A DNA stretch of 64,000 nt from Parabacteroides faecis (GCF_014647375.1 NZ_BMPB01000001.1:744001-808000); one strand, 5' to 3'; shown: positions 19,155 through 27,258, numbered from the stretch's first letter. Translations and numbers: made by a program. Notes: generated by a model from the sequence alone, not told the origin.

Positions 19155-20021
19155 ATGGAGCAAGCATATACAAAAATAAAACAGTCTCTCACCACTCCTT
19201 TTGTTTATCTGAAGACATTTAAAGACAGAGTTTTCTTCGCTGTCGGGATGTTCGTTTATCTTAATCTTTTCCTTATCCTTTTTAATCCGTTCAATATCTA
19301 CAATTGGCTGGGGTATTTAATCAACTTATCACCGTTAAAAAGATTGTCGCTGATCGGTTTCGTATTGGTCTGTGCTATCTTGATCGGGGTTTCCCAGTAT
19401 CTTCAATACAGGTACTTCAGAAACCGTGAAATGAAAGTTTACCATCTTTTGGTTGGTTTTGGCTTTGATGTCTTGCTGGGTACATTGATCCTGGGATCAT
19501 TATATACTACTCCATCCGATTTCTTTATCGGGGAATTTTTAGAGTCGTTCCGGATCATATTCTTATCCCTGGCTTTGTGGTATCTTATCAGTCTGACCGT
19601 GTTGACTCTGTATAATGTATCGAAAGAAAAGAATGTGATTCCTGTTATACGGGAGAACATGCCTGTTATTCAATATGAATGTATTAATATATGCGATGAA
19701 AACGATCAGCTCCGTCTTTCTATCAAACCTAAAGATTTGCTCTATTTCGAATCGTCCGATAATTATATTGTTGTTTACTATCATAAGGATAACCGGATAA
19801 AGAAAGAGCTGGTAAGAAATTCGTTGAAAAATATTGAACAGGATATGCAAAAGTACAATTGCATCCGTTGTCACCGTTCCTATATAATAAACTTGTTGAA
19901 CGTTTCTTCTATAAAAAAGAACGGGCGGTCCTACGAAATTAACATGGAAGGTAACAATGTTCCTATCCCCATTTCACGCGGTTATGTAGAAACTGTCAAA
20001 GAGTTGCTTGTCCGCAAATAA
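19155..20021 (+). CDS. Membrane-anchored LytTR-domain transcription regulator
   Basis: A 288-residue protein with four membrane segments in its first half (for example VFFAVGMFVYLNLFLILF and LIGFVLVCAILIGVSQYL) and a C-terminal LytTR DNA-binding domain of about 100 residues (KPKDLLYFESSDNYIVVYYH, then CIRCHRSYIINLLNV, then PISRGYVETVKELL). There is no receiver domain, so the signal probably comes through the membrane part. The start at 19155 was chosen because promoter and terminator lie between it and the earlier in-frame ATG. It sits inside locus 1, between the susC operon and a BACON lipoprotein, and similar 26-bp motifs precede both; it is the obvious candidate regulator. Confidence 0.88.
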   Translation: MEQAYTKIKQSLTTPFVYLKTFKDRVFFAVGMFVYLNLFLILFNPFNIYNWLGYLINLSPLKRLSLIGFVLVCAILIGVSQYLQYRYFRNREMKVYHLLVGFGFDVLLGTLILGSLYTTPSDFFIGEFLESFRIIFLSLALWYLISLTVLTLYNVSKEKNVIPVIRENMPVIQYECINICDENDQLRLSIKPKDLLYFESSDNYIVVYYHKDNRIKKELVRNSLKNIEQDMQKYNCIRCHRSYIINLLNVSSIKKNGRSYEINMEGNNVPIPISRGYVETVKELLVRK

Positions 20022-20035
20022 GCGATTGCCCGTTT

Positions 20036-20061
20036 ATACCAGAATAGTTGTATCTACCCCT
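20036..20061 (+). promoter_or_regulatory. Candidate LytTR operator, copy 2
   Basis: The second copy of the 26-bp element (ATACCAGAAT, AGTTGTATCT, ACCCCT), 21/26 identical to 12706-12731. A weak -7 box (TATCTTCG, 20090-20097) starts 54 bp after the element start. In copy 1 the distance is 64, so the two spacings differ by one helical turn. Confidence 0.6.
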
Positions 20062-20146
20062 GAAACCAGCCCTGAATCTCTCTATTTCATATCTTCGACC
20101 CCAGATTAACTAATCGAATGTTTCACATTATAAATTTAAGAAGTAT

Positions 20147-20833
20147 ATGAAAAAAGTATTATTTTTAGGAGTATTGCTGGCATTGTTAACCGCATGTGGA
20201 AGTGATGATGATGATCCGGCACCAGCATTGAATGTCTCGACCGGTGAGGTTATATTAGAGGCGGAAAACGCTGAGACAACCATCGATGTAAAATCGAATG
20301 TAGCATGGAGTGCTGTTTCGGCAGCTACCGATTGGTGTACGGTAAGTCCGGCTTCGGGCTCCAATGACGGAAAGTTGACAATTAAGGCTACAACAAATCC
20401 TGATATGAAGGAAAGATCGACCACGGTAACGGTTAAATCATCTACCTTGGAAAAGGTGATAACTGTTAAACAGGATCCGGCTTCTCTTGAGTCGCTACTG
20501 AAAGGTAAATGGATATTGGACGACCAGACCAGTAATGAACCGGCTTTTGATGTAATGGAAGGGCTGACACTTGAATTGAAGGACGATAAGAGTGCAGTTG
20601 CAGTTATAAACAAATATGTTACTCCCGAGTTGGAAATCGGAACATTGGAAGGGACATGGAGTGTTTCCGGACAAACTTTGACACTTTCTTCTACATTGAT
20701 GGAGTTACCGGTAAATATTACTTTTGAAATAGGACAGGTTACTGCTGATTCATTCCAGTCTGCCATGAAAATAAATTTACCGGGATTGTTACCGGCCGAT
20801 GGTCTTCCGGTAATTATTAACAGGGTGAAATAA
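20147..20833 (+). CDS. BACON-domain lipoprotein
   Basis: A 228-residue predicted surface lipoprotein: signal and lipobox LLALLTAC (Cys17), then the acidic run GSDDDDP. Residues about 27-110 form a BACON domain (NVAWSAVSAATDWCTVSPASG, written in two parts NVAWSAVSAATDW and CTVSPASG), an Ig-like fold common in Bacteroidetes glycan-locus proteins and thought to bind carbohydrate or mucin. Residues about 118-228 resemble a small lipocalin-like beta barrel (LKGKWILDDQ and GTWSVSGQTLTLSS). It follows the LytTR gene and shares the candidate operator with the susC operon, suggesting it is an accessory glycan-binding protein of locus 1. Confidence 0.85.
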   Translation: MKKVLFLGVLLALLTACGSDDDDPAPALNVSTGEVILEAENAETTIDVKSNVAWSAVSAATDWCTVSPASGSNDGKLTIKATTNPDMKERSTTVTVKSSTLEKVITVKQDPASLESLLKGKWILDDQTSNEPAFDVMEGLTLELKDDKSAVAVINKYVTPELEIGTLEGTWSVSGQTLTLSSTLMELPVNITFEIGQVTADSFQSAMKINLPGLLPADGLPVIINRVK

Positions 20834-20867
20834 AGAGATTTGTATATTAAATGGAGTGAAAAATAAG

Positions 20868-20952
20868 ATGTTGCAAAAGTATTAGATGGGACACAGATGA
20901 CGGATGTTTTCTATTTGACTGTGTACGATAATACTTTTGCAACATTTTTTTA
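20868..20952. terminator. Long-stem bidirectional terminator
   Basis: Perfect 17-bp arms ATGTTGCAAAAGTATTA (20868-20884) and the complement (20929-20945) enclose a second small inverted repeat (ACACAG 20891-20896 with CTGTGT 20919-20924) and end in a T run. It lies between the convergent BACON and GH2 genes. The large 44-nt loop is unusual; an insertion into an older terminator or a MITE-like piece is possible. Confidence 0.7.
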
Positions 20953-20968
20953 CTATTAAACAGTGATT

Positions 20969-23803
20969 TTATTTTATGTCCCGTTTAGTCCGGACTGTTA
21001 CATTTCCTTTTAAACCCACAGCTTCTCCTGCCGTACCATTTAACAGAACCCGTAGGTCGCATCTTTCTTTTACGGCAGGAAATTCAACAGTGAAATCTTC
21101 TTCCTTATCTGTCGTTTTGGAACCTATCAGTTGTCCGTTCAACCAGATTTCAGCTTTTCCAGCCAATTGTTTAAAGAGGATACTTCCGCCTTCTTCCCGG
21201 TGAGCCTGGAAAGGATTGAATGTCGCACGTAAAATAACGAAGTTGGCATTCTCCAGTTTGATCAGATCACCGTCTGATACAGGTTGCCAGCTATTCATAT
21301 CGTTATCAGCTATCTGGCGGGTTGCATCAGGTTTGTCGCTGGAAAGGGGAGAGGCTACCCATTTATTCAGCAACATCGGCGGAAATTCTGCAGCGATGAA
21401 TGGGACAGGAGCAACCTGATTGGCATCGATTGTGATTGTTGCCGGTTTTAATCCCGGAGTAGTAGCGGTTAATGTGATTGTTCCTGCCCCTTCTTTACTT
21501 TGGATGATCACCTGTGCAAGACCATAGAACAGGCTGCGTTTATTTCCTTTCTCCGGTTCGTGACAGTTCGGATCACCATTTCCTACACCGATGATTTCAG
21601 CAGGACCTGTTACGGTGAATTCGATCATATTATTGGCTGTCGGTACATGACGGCCTTTGGAATCGACGACTTCTACGGTTACGGGCATAGCATCCCTTCC
21701 ATCACCGGCCAGACTGTTACGGTCCGGAATCAGGCGGACCTGGACAGGTTCTTTGGTTGTCTCCACCTTGGTTCGTGAAACGATCTTTCCGTTTTTATAA
21801 CCGATAGCTTCCAGTTTGCCCGGTTTATAAGGGACGGACCAGGTATTCATTTCGTACGGGTCTACCTGTTGTTCGGATATTTCTTTGCCGTTCAGTAACA
21901 GTTTGACTTTGTCTGCATTGCTTAAAGCCATAACTTTGATCGGTTTCCCGATAGAATCGGCAGGCCAGTTCCAATGCGGTACCAGTTCAAGGACCGGTTT
22001 GTCTTTTACCCATTGTGCCTGATGCAGGTAATAAGCCATTTTGGGGAAGCCGCATAAGTCCATGATACCGAAGAAGGAACTGACTGTCGGCCAGCGATGC
22101 GGAGTCGGTTCACCATGATAATCGAATCCGGTCCAGTAGAAGCAACCTGCCATCCAGGGACGTTCAGCCACGGCTTTCCACGCTCTGCGGTGAGTGGCAC
22201 CCCAGTCGGCACATTGTGTATCATATGAATCCATCAGATTCCTTGACCGGTCTGTTACGTATTCACCTCTTGTCATAAATGCCGAGCCATCTTCCGAGCT
22301 GGTTAAAGGCAGTTCCGGATTTTCTTCATGGAAACGGTCGTAACTTTCGATCTGGTAATTGAATCCGCCGACATCCACGGCTTGCGATACGTTGTGTTTA
22401 GAGAAGAATCCTCCGTTCATAGCTGCTGTTATGGGGCGCGTCGGATCCATCTTTTTAACGACATCATACATACGACGAACCATTTCAACCCCGTTTTCCG
22501 TACCCTGCATCGGTTCTTCGTTGAAAACAGACCAAAGGATTACGCTTGGACAGTTACGGTCGCGGCGTACTTGCCACTCCAGTTGACGAACATATTCGGG
22601 TGAAGTGTTGAATAATCTGTTTTCATCTAAAACCATGATACCCATGCTGTCGCAAGCAGCCATAAACTCTTTGGCAACCGGATTATGAGCTACACGATAG
22701 GCATTGACTCCCATCTCTTTCAGTTTGCGGAGGCGGAATTCCCAAAGCGCATCGGGAACGGCAACACCGACTCCAGCATGATCCTGGTGGTTACAAACAC
22801 CTTTTATCTTGATGTTCTCTCCATTCAGCCAAAAACCAGTATTGTTATCGAAACGGATTGTACGGAAACCACATTTGGTTTCGACTTCGTCGGTTACGGT
22901 GCCGTTTTGTTTCACCGTAGTCTTTACTTTATAGAGGGCAGGACTGTCGGGCGACCAAAGTTGCGGGTCTGACACGGTCAGTGGGAGATTGGCAATGCCT
23001 TCTCTTAATGCTGTGACGGAGACTGCTTTTGACTGTGTTGTTATTTGCTTGCCATCAGGAGCGAACAGGGTGACTTCGACTTCTCCGTCAGCCGATAACT
23101 TTCCCGAGTTATACAAAGAAACTTCCACGGGTATTTCCCATTGGTTGTCGTTCTTCTTTACCGGATGAGCAAATACACCGTCGGTAATGATATGCAGCGG
23201 CGAACGTTTAACCAGCCAGGTATGACGGTAGATTCCTGCCCCTTCATACCACCAGCCTTCCTGCGCTTCTGCATCCACGCGTACGGCGATCGTATTGATA
23301 TTATCACCGTAAGTAGCATAGGGAGTTATATCGATATACATGGAAGTATACCCGCACCAGTTCCGGTGCAGAACGGTTCCGTTTACCCAGATCGTAGCAT
23401 GGGTTGAAATACCGTCGAACTGTATTTCGAGATGTTTCCCGTTATCTTCGGGATCAAGTTTGAATTTCCGTCGATACCAGCCAAAACCACGGTCACGGTA
23501 TCCTTGGGATAAATTGGCGTCCGGATTTACGGTTCCTTCGATAGCCCAGTCATGGGGTAAATCGAGTACGCGCCAGGAAGAATCGTCATAATTGGGAGAT
23601 GCTGCTCCGCTCACATAGCCGGCTTTGGCGTTCCGGTAAGTTGCGTTATGGCCTTTGATGACCGGATAGGGGATGTCTCCCTTGTGGAAACTCCATCCTT
23701 TATCGAGGGACAGGACTTCCCGGGTAGTTACTTTTTCCTGTGCATGTGCCTGTAGCGAAAAGCTTATGCACAAGAGAAGCAAAAGAGTTTTGAGTGTTGT
23801 CAT
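20969..23803 (-). CDS. GH2 glycoside hydrolase (beta-galactosidase type)
   Basis: A 944-residue secreted GH2 enzyme. Signal peptide LLLLLCISFSLQAHAQ; sugar-binding domain (about 35-200) with LPHDWAIEG and WYRRKF; immunoglobulin-like domain (about 205-315); TIM barrel (about 316-610) with acid/base in WSVFNEEP (Glu429) and probable nucleophile in TSSEDGS (Glu504); then extra beta-sandwich domains (DUF4982-like around 640-700, an invasin/Ig-like domain and a terminal galactose-binding-like domain). This large layout is typical of Bacteroides beta-galactosidases of host-glycan loci, but exact sugar specificity cannot be read. It is convergent with the BACON gene and not part of a susCD operon. 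Confidence 0.93.
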   Translation of the reverse strand: MTTLKTLLLLLCISFSLQAHAQEKVTTREVLSLDKGWSFHKGDIPYPVIKGHNATYRNAKAGYVSGAASPNYDDSSWRVLDLPHDWAIEGTVNPDANLSQGYRDRGFGWYRRKFKLDPEDNGKHLEIQFDGISTHATIWVNGTVLHRNWCGYTSMYIDITPYATYGDNINTIAVRVDAEAQEGWWYEGAGIYRHTWLVKRSPLHIITDGVFAHPVKKNDNQWEIPVEVSLYNSGKLSADGEVEVTLFAPDGKQITTQSKAVSVTALREGIANLPLTVSDPQLWSPDSPALYKVKTTVKQNGTVTDEVETKCGFRTIRFDNNTGFWLNGENIKIKGVCNHQDHAGVGVAVPDALWEFRLRKLKEMGVNAYRVAHNPVAKEFMAACDSMGIMVLDENRLFNTSPEYVRQLEWQVRRDRNCPSVILWSVFNEEPMQGTENGVEMVRRMYDVVKKMDPTRPITAAMNGGFFSKHNVSQAVDVGGFNYQIESYDRFHEENPELPLTSSEDGSAFMTRGEYVTDRSRNLMDSYDTQCADWGATHRRAWKAVAERPWMAGCFYWTGFDYHGEPTPHRWPTVSSFFGIMDLCGFPKMAYYLHQAQWVKDKPVLELVPHWNWPADSIGKPIKVMALSNADKVKLLLNGKEISEQQVDPYEMNTWSVPYKPGKLEAIGYKNGKIVSRTKVETTKEPVQVRLIPDRNSLAGDGRDAMPVTVEVVDSKGRHVPTANNMIEFTVTGPAEIIGVGNGDPNCHEPEKGNKRSLFYGLAQVIIQSKEGAGTITLTATTPGLKPATITIDANQVAPVPFIAAEFPPMLLNKWVASPLSSDKPDATRQIADNDMNSWQPVSDGDLIKLENANFVILRATFNPFQAHREEGGSILFKQLAGKAEIWLNGQLIGSKTTDKEEDFTVEFPAVKERCDLRVLLNGTAGEAVGLKGNVTVRTKRDIK

Positions 23804-23865
23804 AGTGTTTTATTATAGAATTATTTGAATGTCGATTCTATTACCTTTAAATCCTTTTTAATTTT

Positions 23866-23873
23866 CAAAAATA
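23866..23873 (-). promoter_or_regulatory. -7 box of the GH2 gene
   Basis: On the minus strand this is TATTTTTG, an exact TAnnTTTG match, giving a leader of about 55 nt to the GH2 start. Confidence 0.55.
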
Positions 23874-23955
23874 GTGAAATATATCGTTTGTCCCTGATTT
23901 AAAGGGGAAAAAAGCTATGCAAAGGTTTGTGTAATGCTGGATTTAGTTTTTGCAA

Positions 23956-23997
23956 GAACCCTTACTCTCGCATATAAGACACAGAGAGTAAGGGTTC
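23956..23997 (-). terminator. Strong hairpin between the GH2 promoter and the HU-like gene
   Basis: Perfect 14-bp arms GAACCCTTACTCTC (23956-23969) and GAGAGTAAGGGTTC (23984-23997) with a 14-nt loop, in the 339-bp gap 23804-24142. It is 146 bp after the HU-like stop and has no long T run, so termination is plausible but not proven. The remainder of the gap holds only the GH2 promoter and a short fragmentary frame. Confidence 0.5.
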
Positions 23998-24142
23998 ATT
24001 GACAATTTGTTAAATTAGTAATTTCCGGTCGTTATTCATCTTTCAAATCGAAACGGTATTCTTGTTTAATCCGAATATCGGAAATTGTCGGAATTACACC
24101 AAGTATATTTTCGAGAATGTATTTTTCTCTGTTCCTGAAAAG

Positions 24143-24754
24143 TTACTCATGTTCTTCTTTTCTGTTTACGGGTACATATAACACAGCTTTTCCGTAACCT
24201 AGTTTTTTTATTTTTCCGTCTTCGATTAGTTCATTCAAATCGCGTACGGCAGTCGAACGGTTGCAACCATTTAGCCGCATGTATTGTGCGGCAGTGAAAT
24301 ATTCTTTTTCTTCCATCGCGTTCAGCATCCGGCCTTTGCGTTGTTCGGGGACATAGTGGGTTGCTGCCGCTTCGGAATCTCGTTCCAGGTCTATCGGACC
24401 CAACTGTTGCTTTAGCTTTTTGCTTCCTTTGAAATGAACATTACCGAAGCGTACCGACCAGGAGCGTAATTCTTTTTTGTCCATTACCGGACGGCATTTC
24501 AATGAAATGGAGAATGAACCGAGGTCGTCCAGCTCGACTGTATATCCTCTGCGCAGGTTTTTAGAGATTACTTTTGCCAATGCGTCCAACATCCCTTTCG
24601 TGATGGCGGTGGAATAACCGCAGCTATCCGCTATCTCTTCGGCTATTTCCTGGGTATGGATGGTCCCTTTGGGCACAATCCTAGCATGTAAAGGTTGTTT
24701 CTTTCCATCTCCTTTCGGGTTTGGATTTTCATATAACGCGTATTTTGCTCCCAT
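24143..24754 (-). CDS. HU/IHF-like DNA-binding protein with C-terminal extension
   Basis: A 203-residue protein. Residues about 1-125 match the Bacteroidetes HU-related family, with helices (TIHTQEIAEEIADSCGYS and ITKGMLDALAKVISKNL) and a beta arm (GYTVELDDLGSFSISLKC), as in IHF/HU proteins that bend DNA. Normal members end near residue 130-150. Here about 60 more residues form a helix-turn-helix or winged-helix-like unit (YFTAAQYMRLNGCNRSTAVRDLNELIEDGKIKKLG), so one polypeptide may both bend DNA and read sequence. Its upstream region contains a four-unit repeat that could be its own operator; that is inference. Confidence 0.82.
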   Translation of the reverse strand: MGAKYALYENPNPKGDGKKQPLHARIVPKGTIHTQEIAEEIADSCGYSTAITKGMLDALAKVISKNLRRGYTVELDDLGSFSISLKCRPVMDKKELRSWSVRFGNVHFKGSKKLKQQLGPIDLERDSEAAATHYVPEQRKGRMLNAMEEKEYFTAAQYMRLNGCNRSTAVRDLNELIEDGKIKKLGYGKAVLYVPVNRKEEHE

Positions 24755-24797
24755 AATAATCTTAAATTAAAGGTTTTTCCTAATCCCATATTGCATA

Positions 24798-24875
24798 TCA
24801 CAGCTGTGCTTCTTTCATATCACAGTTGGATTCCGTTTGTTTCACAGTTGAGTTTCTTTCATATCACAGCTGTGA
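24798..24875. repeat. Four TCACAG(C/T)TG sites spaced exactly 22 bp
   Basis: TCACAGCTGTG (24798), TCACAGTTG (24820), TCACAGTTG (24842) and the perfect palindrome TCACAGCTGTGA (24864) begin 22 bp apart, between the divergent HU-like and S41-like genes. Linkers are T-rich and partly conserved (TTCTTTCATA occurs twice). The geometry, two helical turns per unit on one DNA face, indicates an operator array. It is too short and variable for a CRISPR. Confidence 0.72.
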
Positions 24876-24976
24876 AACGGAAAGAAGATTTGTACAAATA
24901 TACAGCATCTCCATTGTTAATCACTATATCAGGCGGGTTATTTTTTATATCAGGGAGGTTATTGATACAATTATCC

Positions 24977-25001
24977 ATATCTTTGGAGATATCAAAGATA
25001 T
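24977..25001. promoter_or_regulatory. Palindrome holding two face-to-face -7 boxes
   Basis: ATATCTTTG (24977-24985) and its exact complement CAAAGATAT (24993-25001) flank GAGATAT. The plus strand reads TATCTTTG at 24978-24985, a -7 box for the S41-like gene (ATG at 25022). The minus strand reads the same box at 24993-25000, pointing through the 22-bp repeats toward the HU-like gene. Confidence 0.6.
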
Positions 25002-25021
25002 TGTTGTAGTTTGAAGTCATT

Positions 25022-26386
25022 ATGAAAAACTTAATAACTGGTATTTTAATATTATTCTTTTTTATTGGTTGTGCCGACAGAAGTGGTAAAGATTGGTTAA
25101 GTCCGGGAGATATGAAAGAAGATATCCGGTACTTTTTTCATATGATCAGGGATATACATCCGGACCCGTATCAACGTTATGATTCGATGACTTTTGTTAC
25201 GTTAGAGAAAAAGATGATCGAATCGTGTTCTGTGCCTATGGCACGGGAAGAATTTGGGTGGCGGTTGATGAAGGTCAGGAAATTTCTGGATGGACATGTC
25301 GCTGTGTTCGGGTTTTTCTCCGATTTGGGGCGTTATCGCTTCCCGGCTGTTGAGTTTCGGGGGGATCAGATGTTGTTGGAAAGTGATACTCTGTTGGCTG
25401 TAAGAGACTCTTTTGCGTCTTATACGGCTTTGGATATAGATTCTATGATCCCGTGGGATCAGCCTTCGAGGCTTCGGAATGAAAATATGAATTTGTTATT
25501 GAATTTATTACTATCTCCTGCCAACAAAAGTACAATGACATATACAGGTGTCGTAAAAACATCAAACGGATCTCGTGATACGACCATTTGTGTTGATACT
25601 CACAGGATAATAAATGATTCTGTGTATTCCAAGCCGTATGCTTCTGCTTTTCACCTGGAAGATTCTATTGCGGTTCTTTATTATAATACTTGCATGATCT
25701 ATGGGGAGGATAATGTGAAGCAATACCGGGGATTTGTGGATACCTTTTTTTCTGAATTGAAAAGCAAGCATATAAAATATTTATTTATCGATGTAACACA
25801 TAATGGCGGAGGATCGGATGGTCATAATTCTGTCATCATAAACCATTTGAGAACGGATGAGAGCATTACAAAAGTGAGGATGACGGGAAAGAAAGCAGGT
25901 GTGGAGAAATATCTTAAATCAGATTTGGTTAAAAAGTTCTTTGGTGAAAATGAAGCGGAAAAGAATTATTGGATGGAGAGATTTGGAAATCCTATAATGG
26001 AAAAGGGTATCGCATTTATGGAAGAATCTACACCAGCCAACAAATCTGGCTATGATGGAAATGTTTTTGTTATTATGGGAAATAAGACCTATTCAGCAGG
26101 AGCTAATTTTTGTCTGGCAATAAAACGGTCGAATGCTGCGATACTGGTTGGAGAAAAGGCCGGTCAATATTATCCTATTTGTGGGAATGCTATTAGAAAT
26201 ACTCTGCCTAATTCAAAGATACAGTACCAGATACCGGCAACGGAGACTTTTTATGAGCCTTCGGCATTGTTTGAGGAAGGGTATATACAACCAGATATTT
26301 ATTATTCTATAGAAGAATTCTTAAATGTGAATAACTATAAAGAAATAGTGAAACGTTGCTGTAAAACAGCGTGTTATGTTCGCTGA
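25022..26386 (+). CDS. S41 peptidase-like lipoprotein
   Basis: A 454-residue predicted lipoprotein (ILFFFIGC, Cys16). An N-terminal helical part (WLSPGDMKEDIRYFFHMIRD) precedes the S41/C-terminal-processing-protease fold. Strand motifs are YLFIDVTHNGGGSDGH (about 255-270) and VFVIMGNKTYSAGANF (about 345-360); the Ser in TYSAGA is the expected nucleophile. No PDZ domain is obvious, as in the tail-specific-protease relatives of Bacteroidetes. It stands alone; the adjacent invertible promoter currently reads toward its 3' end from the opposite strand. Substrate unknown. Confidence 0.82.
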   Translation: MKNLITGILILFFFIGCADRSGKDWLSPGDMKEDIRYFFHMIRDIHPDPYQRYDSMTFVTLEKKMIESCSVPMAREEFGWRLMKVRKFLDGHVAVFGFFSDLGRYRFPAVEFRGDQMLLESDTLLAVRDSFASYTALDIDSMIPWDQPSRLRNENMNLLLNLLLSPANKSTMTYTGVVKTSNGSRDTTICVDTHRIINDSVYSKPYASAFHLEDSIAVLYYNTCMIYGEDNVKQYRGFVDTFFSELKSKHIKYLFIDVTHNGGGSDGHNSVIINHLRTDESITKVRMTGKKAGVEKYLKSDLVKKFFGENEAEKNYWMERFGNPIMEKGIAFMEESTPANKSGYDGNVFVIMGNKTYSAGANFCLAIKRSNAAILVGEKAGQYYPICGNAIRNTLPNSKIQYQIPATETFYEPSALFEEGYIQPDIYYSIEEFLNVNNYKEIVKRCCKTACYVR

Positions 26387-26401
26387 AAATCCGGTTAAAT
26401 T

Positions 26402-26613
26402 ACTTAGTTCATACAGAACTAAGTTCAAAATGATCACAAAAATAGAAATAAAACCTATTATTCTCTTTAATAAGTGAGAATTATTCCTACAGAAGGTGAA
26501 TTTATACAGTAGGAACATGGTGTTGTCCTGGTTTTTAATGATTTCAGCTCTACTTTTTTACTTATCATACTTGTTTTTTTTACACATAGATAATAGTTCT
26601 GTATGAACTAAGT
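26402..26613. promoter_or_regulatory. Putative invertible promoter segment (phase-variation switch)
   Basis: Two inverted copies of a 19-bp sequence bound 174 bp: ACTTAGTTCATACAGAACT (26402-26420) and its exact complement (26595-26613). Each contains AGTTC-N5-GAACT, the class of recombination site known at B. fragilis invertible promoters of SusC/SusD loci. Inside, the only exact TAnnTTTG box is TATTTTTG on the minus strand (26437-26444), pointing away from the downstream sigma gene. Inversion would place it at 26571-26578 on the plus strand, about 70 bp before the sigma start. Other small inverted repeats (TTCCTAC/GTAGGAA) lie inside. Confidence 0.75.
26437..26444 (-). promoter_or_regulatory. 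-7 box inside the invertible segment (OFF orientation)
   Basis: On the minus strand this reads TATTTTTG, an exact TAnnTTTG match. As assembled it transcribes leftward over the 3' end of the S41-like gene, so locus 2 is predicted OFF in this sequence. Confidence 0.55.
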
Positions 26614-26646
26614 ATCCACTATCTATCGTATAAAAACAAGGAAGTG

Positions 26647-27180
26647 ATGCTGAAAAACAAACAGAGCAATTACAAAGTGCTATATGAGAAATACATTGAC
26701 CAAATGTATTCATACGGTAGGGCACTAGGTGTGGATGAGGATACATTGTATGATCTTATTCATGATGTCTTTCTTCATTTTTTTGATCATCAGAACGAAA
26801 TATCGGAGGGTGAACATGAAAAGAATTATCTTTTGCGCTGCTTAAAAAATCGATTTATCTCTCAAAAAAGAAAAGAAGTTGGTTGTGAGGAACTAATAGA
26901 AACGGAGGATTATTTTTTTCAGATTTCTGTTTCCGGATTAGATCGTATCGAAGAAGAAGAGGAACGAAAAGAGTTAACCGAGCAAATAGAAAATATGTTG
27001 CAATGCCTTACAGGACGTCAGCGGGAAGCTATTTATTTACGTTATATGCAGGAATTGGAGTATGATGAAATTGCGGTTTTACTTGGATTGACAACGAAAG
27101 GCTCCCGCAAATTGATTTATCGTGCGATTAATCGTATTCGCGAAAATTATCTCCCATTATTGTTTTATTTATTTTATTGA
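26647..27180 (+). CDS. ECF RNA polymerase sigma factor (locus 2)
   Basis: A 177-residue ECF sigma factor. Sigma2 spans about 15-85 (YIDQMYSYGRALGVDEDTLYDLIHDVFLHFF) in two visible helices, and sigma4 about 120-170 (LTGRQREAIYLRYMQELEYDEIAVLLGL). The chosen start is ATG at 26647; a GTG one codon earlier is in frame but less likely. It heads an operon-like series sigma-fecR-susC-susD-lipoprotein, the trans-envelope arrangement in which substrate binding at SusC releases the sigma from its FecR-type anti-sigma. Its own promoter appears to lie in the invertible segment immediately upstream. Confidence 0.93.
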   Translation: MLKNKQSNYKVLYEKYIDQMYSYGRALGVDEDTLYDLIHDVFLHFFDHQNEISEGEHEKNYLLRCLKNRFISQKRKEVGCEELIETEDYFFQISVSGLDRIEEEEERKELTEQIENMLQCLTGRQREAIYLRYMQELEYDEIAVLLGLTTKGSRKLIYRAINRIRENYLPLLFYLFY

Positions 27181-27258
27181 AGCCTTTTTTATTTTTAATG
27201 GGGTCATTTAGCCTTTTCATGCGTATGTATAAGAAATGACGCATAACAAGGTTCATAA

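Noticed and set aside
24009..24140. Minus-strand open stretch of about 36 codons after the HU-like stop
   Set aside because: It follows a stop directly and has no start codon or ribosome site. It could be a decayed extension of the HU-like gene but nothing supports calling a gene.
24798..24875. Regular short repeats considered as a CRISPR array
   Set aside because: The repeated core is only 9-12 bp, linkers are partly conserved and there are no cas genes.
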